In this document: piece by piece, positions 1 to 6,069 of the stretch
Layout of the letters: each line of letters begins with the position of its first letter
Numbering within the stretch: the stretch's first letter is position 1
Assembly (NCBI GenBank): GCA_021163905.1
Contig: JAGGTG010000152.1
Span: 1 to 7,152 of the forward strand
DNA length: 7,152 nucleotides
Direction: 5' to 3'
Origin: Candidatus Aerophobota bacterium
GTDB lineage: Bacteria; Aerophobota; Aerophobia; Aerophobales; B3-G15
Made by a program: the position numbers and the translations under genes
The notes under the pieces: model-generated
What the model was told of the DNA's origin: nothing
The model's input: the letters and a program-made list of their open reading frames with translations, nothing else
The model's database searches: none

Positions 1-2
1 CT

Positions 3-1379
3 TCATCTTTTGTCTTCTTAGATAAGATGCCTCTTACCCCGAATGGCAAGATAGACAGGCGTGAGCTTGCAAAATGGAAGCCTACGCAGGTAGCAGAGGG
101 TTCTAATTCTAATATAGGAGCTAAAGAGGAAAGTTTAGACGCATTGGAGACAGAAATTGCTCAATTATGGGCTGAAGCGTTGGGTATGCCAAGTATTGGA
201 AGGTTACAGAGTTTTTACGAGTGTGGTGCGGACTCGCTCATTATGGCGCAAGTGGTTGGGAAGTTGAGTGATAAATTCAAAATTCCTTTTGATCTCCTAC
301 TCAGGCAAACGCTCAGCTATCCAACTGTTGCTGAGTTGGGAGAATTTATACGTTCTTATAATAAAGAAACTGAACTTGTTCCTGATGTTGCTTCACCAGA
401 GATACAGAGTAAGACGCAAAGCAATGCCGTACTTACTTATTATGGAGGGGGAGAGACAGGACCACTTAGGGTTGTTTTTCACGCTGGACTGGGCACAATG
501 AACTGTTTTCGTTTGCTCTTAGCACATCTCGATTCCTATAAACTTGGACCCATAGTAGGGATTTCAGTAGCAGATTATGAACGATATTGCGCGATTGAAC
601 CGTCTGAGCTTATTGAACGACTTGCTGATGATTATGCTGGGCGCCTATTGGAAACAGGACACAAACAGATGCAACTTATAGGCTATTGCATGGGTGGACT
701 AATTGCCTTTGAAGTTGCAAAACGTCTGGTTGAGAAAGGAATACTTCTGTCCGACCTGGTTTTGATTGACAGTGCCCCGATATTTTTTGATATTGACGAT
801 GATATGTTCATTGAGTTAGTATTTCTTCCTTATTTACATATTACCCTTGAGCAGGCAGGTTTTGGTGATATAGATTCAGATGATTTAGTGCGTGGTCTTA
901 GACAAATTCTCGAAAAGAATAATAGTTGTGTACCGAAAGGTTCCCTATGCACAATTGGAGGTGACGAGGGTCTTGACAAAATAGGTGCTTTATTTCGGAA
1001 ACTCACAACTCTCAGTATGAAAAACCGCTTCACTACTTATGTTAATGCAGTTTCGAAAGTCACCGGAGAACAAATATCTGTCGAGATGGCTGAGGGTCTA
1101 TTTAAAACTTTTCGCCATAGTTTCCGCTCAGCTTCGGTTCATCTATTTACACCTTTACCCTATGTTGGAGGTGTACGTTGCTTGGTCGCAGTTGAACCAC
1201 TTGGTTTTTTGCCCAGCATGAAGGAAAGGATAATTGAATTCTGGCGAGAAGTATGTTTCGGAGAATTTCAGGTGATAGAAATTGAGGGAAACCATATTAA
1301 TTGTATTGAGGAGGAACCATACGCCGCTGACCTTGCTAAGTTGGTATCAGCTCCGCTTATGAAGAACGAAAAGGAATAA
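3..1379 (+). CDS. Nonribosomal peptide synthetase, C-terminal fragment (A-domain end, PCP, Cys-type thioesterase); 5' partial
   Basis: This is the end of an NRPS that activates an amino acid, carries it on phosphopantetheine and releases the finished product. The frame is open to the window edge: codons before the Met at 27 read SSFVFLDK, so that Met is internal to adenylation motif A10 (PLTPNGKIDRREL, catalytic Lys in NGK). Numbering from Met27, residues about 38-110 form a carrier domain with FYECGADSL; Ser70 is the predicted phosphopantetheine site. Residues about 135-445 form an alpha/beta-hydrolase thioesterase: FHAGLGT (151-157) as the oxyanion-side motif, GYCMGG (219-224) as the nucleophile elbow, Asp248 in VLIDSAP as the acid and His423 in EGNHIN as the base. 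The nucleophile is Cys221 (TGC, 687-689), not the usual Ser. The lid region (about 255-375) is large. The stop codon lies 12 nt before the next gene, so an operon is likely. Domain identity is secure; substrate and product cannot be read from this fragment. Confidence 0.95.
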   Translation, partial: SSFVFLDKMPLTPNGKIDRRELAKWKPTQVAEGSNSNIGAKEESLDALETEIAQLWAEALGMPSIGRLQSFYECGADSLIMAQVVGKLSDKFKIPFDLLLRQTLSYPTVAELGEFIRSYNKETELVPDVASPEIQSKTQSNAVLTYYGGGETGPLRVVFHAGLGTMNCFRLLLAHLDSYKLGPIVGISVADYERYCAIEPSELIERLADDYAGRLLETGHKQMQLIGYCMGGLIAFEVAKRLVEKGILLSDLVLIDSAPIFFDIDDDMFIELVFLPYLHITLEQAGFGDIDSDDLVRGLRQILEKNNSCVPKGSLCTIGGDEGLDKIGALFRKLTTLSMKNRFTTYVNAVSKVTGEQISVEMAEGLFKTFRHSFRSASVHLFTPLPYVGGVRCLVAVEPLGFLPSMKERIIEFWREVCFGEFQVIEIEGNHINCIEEEPYAADLAKLVSAPLMKNEKE

Positions 1380-1391
1380 GGAGATATTGGA

Positions 1392-2225
1392 ATGCTCATT
1401 TGCAACCGTGTGTTAAAACCGAGGAGTCAAACCGTAATTTATGTTGTTGTCTTTATTTTTATTGTCGGTGGTGTTGTTTCAGGTTTTATTCCGTTGCAGA
1501 CAGAGGGAAAGTCGCTTACAGGCAGAGACATTATGGTGAAGGTGAAAGAACGCCCTGATGGAGATGATAGGAGAGCAATAATCCACATGATATTGATTAA
1601 CAAGAGAAACCGAAAGCGGGAAAGAACACTTCTTACCTATTCAAAGGATTATGGAAAGGATTCCAAACGGTTGATGTATTTTCTGAAACCAGCGGATATT
1701 AAGGGGACTGCATTTCTCTCCTGGGAGTATGATGAGTTAGGAAAGGATGACGACAGGTGGCTGTATCTGCCTGCATTGAGAAAAGTGCGCCGCATTAGTG
1801 GTAAGTCTCGAAATGAATACTTTATGGGCACGGATTTTACATACGATGATCTGGGAGACCGTAGTGTAGATGAAGATGAGCACAAATTGATTGGGGAAGA
1901 AAAGATTGATGGGTTTGACTGCTGGGTGATTGAATCGATTCCCAAAGATAAAGATGATATGTATACCAAAAGGGTTATATGGGTTCGTAAAGATTCATTT
2001 GTTCCTGTTAGGATAGAATATTACAACAAGCAGGGTTTGTTGAAAATTCTTACAGCAAAAGATGTCAGACAGCAGGACGGTTTCTGGACCATTTTCCATA
2101 TGGAAATGGATAACATTTCCGAAAAACACAAAACCATTATGGAGATGGAAGAGGTTCAATACAATGTTGGAATAAAAGATAATCTTTTTCGGGTTTCTAC
2201 GTTGGAACGCGGTAAGATTAGATGA
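1392..2225 (+). CDS. LolA-like outer membrane lipoprotein-sorting family protein (PF17131-type)
   Basis: This 277-residue protein belongs to the family usually annotated 'outer membrane lipoprotein-sorting protein', which is related in fold to the lipoprotein chaperone LolA. Recognisable blocks are MYFLKPADIKGTAFL (95-109), the acidic WEYDELGKDDDRWLYLPALR stretch (111-130), RRISGKSR (133-140) and FMGTDFTYDDLGDR (144-157). Residues about 14-32 are strongly hydrophobic after a basic start, giving a signal peptide or N-terminal anchor; there is no clear AxA cleavage site and no lipobox. The start is supported by AAGGAG at 1378-1383, 8 nt upstream, which overlaps the stop codon of the NRPS gene. 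The 3' end overlaps the next gene by 4 nt (ATGA), implying translational coupling. This family commonly sits beside a DUF1302-type barrel and an MMPL-type RND pump, as it does here. A periplasmic role in moving a lipophilic molecule or lipoprotein is an inference from family and context. Confidence 0.85.
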   Translation: MLICNRVLKPRSQTVIYVVVFIFIVGGVVSGFIPLQTEGKSLTGRDIMVKVKERPDGDDRRAIIHMILINKRNRKRERTLLTYSKDYGKDSKRLMYFLKPADIKGTAFLSWEYDELGKDDDRWLYLPALRKVRRISGKSRNEYFMGTDFTYDDLGDRSVDEDEHKLIGEEKIDGFDCWVIESIPKDKDDMYTKRVIWVRKDSFVPVRIEYYNKQGLLKILTAKDVRQQDGFWTIFHMEMDNISEKHKTIMEMEEVQYNVGIKDNLFRVSTLERGKIR

Positions 2226-3460
2226 AGGAGAAGGCTTGTGGAATTTTTATTTTTTTTGTGGTGTTAATTGCTGCCTCAGCAAATGCAGGGGGTGAATATA
2301 GCGGGTTTGTTGATACCTATCATTCCTTTAGAACCAAAGAACCTGATGATACCCTTACTTCACGAACCCGGTTGCGTCTTGAATTAAACATGGAAAGCGA
2401 AAGCATATTTTTGTTTGCTTCAGTAAATGCAGAAAAGAATTATGTGCTTTCAGATGAAACTGGTGTAGAGTTACATGAAGGATACTTAGATTACATTTCA
2501 GATCAGTGGGATATGCGAATAGGTCGTCAGATTATAATCTGGGGAAAAGCAGATGGAATTCAGATTACGGACATCATTTGCCCACCGGACTATACAGAGT
2601 TCATTACCCGCGATTTAGATGAGATTCGGATGCCTGTGGATGCCGTAAAATTTCGCTTGCTTGGAGATGCAGTTAATACAGAAATGATATGGATTCCTTT
2701 CTTTAAGGGTGCTGTTCTTCCAAGTTCAGGTAATCCATGGTATATTTCACCGAAATTTCCCAATAGTACGAATGTTTTGTTTAAAAAAACCAGGAAGCCT
2801 AAGAAGAAACTCAAAAACAGTGAGATTGCTGGAAAACTTTCCTTTTATTCTTCTGGTATAGATATTGCCCTGTCTGCCTTTTATACCTGGAATGACTTTC
2901 CTTCCATGCATCGGACGGTTAAACATTATGATGACAATAAAACTACGATTACCTTTAAACCGAAACATCATAGATTAACAGTCTTCGGATTGGAATTTTC
3001 CAAGTCATGGGATGAGTTTGTGTTCCGGGGGGAAGCTGCTTTTTATAAAGGAAAATATTTTGAGCCGAAGAATTTGTTTGATACATTGCTTAAGAAGAAT
3101 TCCTTAAATTGGCTTCTCGGTGTAGATTGGTATCCAGGAAACGACTGGACAATCACTACGCAATTTACTGACAGATTCATCCTGGGCTACAGCCACAGAA
3201 TAAAAGAGGGTGAACACGAGATGATATCTACTTTGAATGTCTCCAAAGAGCTACTGCGAGAGACCCTGAGGCTTTCAAATATGATCTACTACAGCATTAA
3301 CAACAGAGACTTGTTGAACCGCATAAGTGCGGAATATGCCTTAACGGATGAATTTCATATTTCTGGCGGTGCGGATGTTTTTTCAGGTGACAAGGATGGC
3401 AGATTTGGAAGATATAGGGATAATACACAGGTGTGGATTAAAGCAAAGTATAGCTTTTAA
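2222..3460 (+). CDS. DUF1302-like outer-membrane beta-barrel protein
   Basis: The 412-residue product is predicted to be an outer-membrane barrel. It has a classic Sec signal peptide: KEK start, hydrophobic core 7-19 and a likely cleavage after ANA at residue 22. Alternating hydrophobic/polar beta strands follow, and the chain ends in KAKYSF, the terminal Phe recognised by the BAM assembly machinery. GRQIIIWGKADG (101-112) and the C-terminal GGADVFSGDKDG (382-393) with YRDNTQ (398-403) resemble DUF1302 family proteins, although this one is shorter than many members. A very basic segment at 187-200 (FKKTRKPKKKLKNS) probably lies in a loop. The ATG sits in an ATGA overlap with the preceding stop; no strong Shine-Dalgarno is visible, so translation probably depends on coupling. 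Flanked by a LolA-like protein and an RND pump, it may be the outer-membrane element of the same export path. A porin or a structural barrel unrelated to export cannot be excluded. Confidence 0.82.
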   Translation: MKEKACGIFIFFVVLIAASANAGGEYSGFVDTYHSFRTKEPDDTLTSRTRLRLELNMESESIFLFASVNAEKNYVLSDETGVELHEGYLDYISDQWDMRIGRQIIIWGKADGIQITDIICPPDYTEFITRDLDEIRMPVDAVKFRLLGDAVNTEMIWIPFFKGAVLPSSGNPWYISPKFPNSTNVLFKKTRKPKKKLKNSEIAGKLSFYSSGIDIALSAFYTWNDFPSMHRTVKHYDDNKTTITFKPKHHRLTVFGLEFSKSWDEFVFRGEAAFYKGKYFEPKNLFDTLLKKNSLNWLLGVDWYPGNDWTITTQFTDRFILGYSHRIKEGEHEMISTLNVSKELLRETLRLSNMIYYSINNRDLLNRISAEYALTDEFHISGGADVFSGDKDGRFGRYRDNTQVWIKAKYSF

Positions 3461-3474
3461 AAGGGGAGCTTAAG

Positions 3475-5835
3475 ATGCTGAATCTGGAAAGCATAAACAG
3501 ATGGTTTAGAAATGTTGGCAAGGTAATCGTTAAACTGCGCTGGTTTAACTTTTTTGTCTTTATCCTTATCATGATTGTTGCATTTGTCGGGTTGCAAAGA
3601 ATCCAGATTGATGTATCAAACGAGTCATGGTTTTTAAAAAATGACCCGATGAGGGTAGCGGAAAATGAATTCAGGGAAATATTTGGAAACAACGATTATA
3701 TTGCCGTTCTGGTGGAAGCGGATGATGTCTTTACCCCCAAAGTTTTGGCGAAAATTCGTGAACTTGGTAAAGAATTGGAACAAAATGTGCCATTTGCCGA
3801 TGATGTCCTTTCTATAACGGATTTTGAATTTACAAAAGGCACCAGGGAAGGAATAGAAATTATAAACCCTGTGCCGGAAAATATCCCTACCTCTTCCGCC
3901 GAGTTAGAAAAGATAAGAAAGCTGTTATTTTCAAAACCAGCAATTCTTAACAGGCTTGTATCCGACGACAGCAAGCAGTCCTGGGTGATACTGCGATTAA
4001 AGCCGTATCCTGATATCAAAGAATGGTTAAAGACCCATGATGAGACTCCTGAACTGTTCGCAGCGGAAGCGGCTGAGAAGATTATTAATCAGGATAAATA
4101 CAAAATATTGCATCCGAAAGCAGCCGGGATGCCGATAGTCAACTTTGACAAGCGAAATTTTTTTACAAAGGAAATACATAGAACAATGCCATTGTCTTTA
4201 CTGGCAACCATGGTTGTTTTGATTATTGCACTGCGGTCTTTTCGGGGTGTGGTGTTTCCCTTAATAACAGCAATTGGCTCCATCATCATTGTTTTTGGGA
4301 TACAAGGGTATTTAGGAATAACCATGGATCCTACCTTTATAACAGTGCCTATTTATCTCGGGCTGGCTGTGGCAATTGGTTATTCAATTCATATCTTTAA
4401 TTCTTTCAAACAACAATTCCTCAAGACCGGAAATCGATTGGAATCCGTTTATCATGCGGTTGAGGAAACCGGCTGGCCCTTATTCTTCACTGCACTAACA
4501 ACGATTGCAGGATTTCTGTCGTTTCTCTTTGTGCAGGCGAGACAGGTAAGATGGATAGGTTTAACTACCGCCTCCGTAATAGGGGTAACCTTTGTTCTCG
4601 TTATCATTTTAAATCCTTCTCTCCTGAGTTTTGGAAAAGACAGAAAACCGCATACTGACTACAGAGAAAAAGGTGGCGGATTGTTAGAAAGAGGTATGGC
4701 AAGTATGGGCAAATGGATTCTGGCGCATCCAAAATCTATTATGACTGTATTTGTCATTGTGGTTCTTATTTGCATAATCGGCTTGACAAAACTTGGGGTC
4801 TCTTTTGATATGCGCAAAACAATGGGTTTCAAGATTCCTTATGTGTCGAGACTGGATTACATCAGAAACACGAAGATAGGTTCTCTTTATTCCTATAATT
4901 TAACATTGGATTTTGATAGGGCAGATGCTGCGAAAGATCCTGAAAATCTAAAAAAATTTGAACAATTGATTTCACAGGTGGAAAGGTATCCCCTTACAAA
5001 GAGGACAACCTCTATTCTGGATGTAATAAAGGATATGAATCAGGTTCTAAATGGAGGAGACCCTGCGTATTATAGGATTCCCGACAGCCGTGAGATGATT
5101 GCCCAGTTGCTTTTGTTGTATGAAAATGCAGGCGGCACCGAAGCTGAGAGATGGGTGGATTATGATTATAAACGGCTGCGTCTAATGGTAGAACTCGGTG
5201 ATTATAATTCAGCGGAGGCCCAGAGAGAATTATCAGAGCTGAAAAGGAGTGCAAGAGAATTATTCCCCGATGCGGAGGTGGGAATAGTTGGAACTGTTGC
5301 CAAGTTTACTCGCATGCAGCAATATGTATCTTATGGTCAGATCAAATCCTTCCTTGCCGCAATGGTTGTCATTGCCATACTATTAATTTTTGTTTTCGGC
5401 AGCATAAAAACGGGCCTCATCGCTATGATTCCAAATGTTGCCCCAGCATTGGCTGTTGGCGGTATTATGGGCTGGGCAGATATACCGTTAGATATAATGA
5501 CAGTGACCATCATGCCCATGTTATTGGGACTTGCTGTGGATGACACCATTCATTTTGTAAATCATTCCAAGCTGGAATTTGAAAGGACCAAAGATTATAC
5601 GGAGAGTATCAAAAGAACCTTTGTATCAATTGGGACCGCTCTCTTTATGACTTCCATTGCAATAGTTGCCAACTTCTCGATATACATGACCTCGACTGCA
5701 AAGATTCTTATTCACATCGGTCTTCTGGCATGCGCTGGCATCATGGGCGCGCTGCTGGCAGATTACTTTATAACACCGATTCTGTTGAAATGGCTAAAGC
5801 CATTCGGGAAAGAGAGCTGCCGAGGCAAATATTAA
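3475..5835 (+). CDS. RND-superfamily MMPL/HAE3-type transporter
   Basis: This 786-residue inner-membrane protein has the duplicated RND layout: TM1 (about 23-40), a large periplasmic domain (about 45-235), a five-helix bundle (about 238-385), then TM7 (about 420-438), a second periplasmic domain (about 442-618) and a second bundle (about 622-775). It is shorter than AcrB-type pumps and matches the MMPL/HAE3 size class, whose members move hydrophobic compounds such as lipids and hopanoids. The second TM4-equivalent carries GLAVDDTIHF (685-694) with Asp689/Asp690, the likely proton-relay acids. The matching first-half helix reads GLAVAIGYSIHIFNSF (296-311) and lacks an Asp. The start is set by AGGGGAG at 3462-3468, 6 nt upstream, and the gene lies 14 nt after the barrel gene, so it is probably the last gene of the NRPS operon. 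Proton-driven export of a lipophilic NRPS product is inferred. Alternatives are lipid or hopanoid transport not tied to the NRPS. Confidence 0.9.
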   Translation: MLNLESINRWFRNVGKVIVKLRWFNFFVFILIMIVAFVGLQRIQIDVSNESWFLKNDPMRVAENEFREIFGNNDYIAVLVEADDVFTPKVLAKIRELGKELEQNVPFADDVLSITDFEFTKGTREGIEIINPVPENIPTSSAELEKIRKLLFSKPAILNRLVSDDSKQSWVILRLKPYPDIKEWLKTHDETPELFAAEAAEKIINQDKYKILHPKAAGMPIVNFDKRNFFTKEIHRTMPLSLLATMVVLIIALRSFRGVVFPLITAIGSIIIVFGIQGYLGITMDPTFITVPIYLGLAVAIGYSIHIFNSFKQQFLKTGNRLESVYHAVEETGWPLFFTALTTIAGFLSFLFVQARQVRWIGLTTASVIGVTFVLVIILNPSLLSFGKDRKPHTDYREKGGGLLERGMASMGKWILAHPKSIMTVFVIVVLICIIGLTKLGVSFDMRKTMGFKIPYVSRLDYIRNTKIGSLYSYNLTLDFDRADAAKDPENLKKFEQLISQVERYPLTKRTTSILDVIKDMNQVLNGGDPAYYRIPDSREMIAQLLLLYENAGGTEAERWVDYDYKRLRLMVELGDYNSAEAQRELSELKRSARELFPDAEVGIVGTVAKFTRMQQYVSYGQIKSFLAAMVVIAILLIFVFGSIKTGLIAMIPNVAPALAVGGIMGWADIPLDIMTVTIMPMLLGLAVDDTIHFVNHSKLEFERTKDYTESIKRTFVSIGTALFMTSIAIVANFSIYMTSTAKILIHIGLLACAGIMGALLADYFITPILLKWLKPFGKESCRGKY

Positions 5836-5903
5836 CCTTTAGTATTAAGTCTATTGTATGATAAAAACTAAACTTACGGGGGATTTACATTATATTAAAT
5901 TAG

Positions 5904-5941
5904 TTTATCTTTACAGTGTTAGTTTATACTAATAAGATAAA
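5904..5941 (+). promoter_or_regulatory. Two-part stem-loop abutting a Shine-Dalgarno
   Basis: TTTATCTT (5904-5911) pairs perfectly with AAGATAAA (5934-5941). Inside it GTTAGT (5918-5923) pairs with ACTAAT (5928-5933, one G-T wobble) around a TTAT tetraloop. A six-base bulge (5912-5917) lies on the 5' side only. The right arm runs into AAAGGAGGTG, so folding could affect ribosome access to the small ORF at 5953. The stem is AT-rich and only moderately stable. It overlaps the TATACT promoter candidate, and the symmetry could equally be a protein-binding site in DNA. Confidence 0.4.
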
Positions 5942-5952
5942 GGAGGTGGATT

Positions 5953-6069
5953 ATGACACAAGACGCCCTGTCCGGGAGAGCCGGAAGGGAGATTTGGTGG
6001 GTAAATATTGGTGAGAAAGGCTTTGGGGGTAAGCTTTCTCATGAAAAAAAGAAAAAGGAGGGGAAATGA
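5953..6069 (+). CDS. Possible 38-residue leader peptide upstream of and overlapping the pilin gene
   Basis: This short ORF starts MTQDALSGRAG and ends in a Lys-rich KKKKEGK tail. In its favour are a near-consensus Shine-Dalgarno (AAAGGAGGTG, 5939-5948; GGAGG is 6 nt from the ATG) and a stop that overlaps the pilin ATG as ATGA, the arrangement expected for translational coupling. Against it, the Lys tail is simply what the purine-rich Shine-Dalgarno of the pilin encodes in this frame. Two strong stem-loops also lie inside the ORF, so the segment could be a structured untranslated leader. There is no signal peptide, membrane segment or recognised family. If translated, it is more likely a regulatory leader than a stable protein. 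Confidence 0.4.
   Translation: MTQDALSGRAGREIWWVNIGEKGFGGKLSHEKKKKEGK
5966..5989 (+). promoter_or_regulatory. GC-rich stem-loop in pilin leader
   Basis: TCCGG (5971-5975) pairs with CCGGA (5981-5985) around a GAGAG loop. The stem continues as CCCT (5966-5969) with AGGG (5986-5989) across a single bulged G at 5970. Nine base pairs, mostly G-C, make this the most stable local fold in the gap. It is not followed by a T-run, so it is not a standard intrinsic terminator. It may be part of a structured 5' leader, or may protect or pause the transcript. Confidence 0.5.
6013..6040 (+). promoter_or_regulatory. Stem-loop just upstream of the pilin ribosome binding site
   Basis: GAGAAAG (6013-6019) pairs with CTTTCTC (6034-6040), and CTT (6021-6023) pairs with AAG (6031-6033). 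There is one bulged G at 6020 and a TGGGGGT loop. Ten base pairs end 15 nt before the pilin Shine-Dalgarno AGGAGG (6056-6061). The G-rich loop could pair elsewhere in the leader or bind a regulator. No T-run follows, so termination is unlikely. Confidence 0.45.

Larger units (their letters stand above)
5836..6065 (+). promoter_or_regulatory. AT-rich intergenic leader between transporter and pilin genes; likely promoter region
   Basis: This 230-nt gap separates the NRPS/export operon from the pilin gene. Its first half is very AT-rich and contains -10-like hexamers (TATATT at 5891-5896, TATACT at 5925-5930), but no well-spaced -35 partner is convincing. No GC-rich hairpin with a T-run follows the transporter stop, so read-through into the pilin cannot be excluded. 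The second half holds a strong Shine-Dalgarno (5939-5948), a possible 38-codon ORF and two stem-loops. Promoter placement is an inference from base composition and the break in gene spacing. Confidence 0.4.

Noticed and set aside
27..29. ATG at 27 as the true start of the thioesterase gene
   Set aside because: The frame is open upstream to the window edge and encodes FVFLDK directly before PLTPNGK, the normal run-in to NRPS motif A10, so the Met is internal and the gene begins outside the window.
5836..5875. Intrinsic terminator after the transporter gene
   Set aside because: Only a weak TTTAGT/ACTAAA pairing (5838-5843 with 5867-5872) is present, with a large AT-rich loop and no T-run.
5961..6040. 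c-di-GMP (GEMM) riboswitch before the pilin, as is known for some pilin genes
   Set aside because: The conserved GEMM core and the arrangement of two stems closed by a P1 helix are not present; only a short GACGC match is seen, which is not enough.
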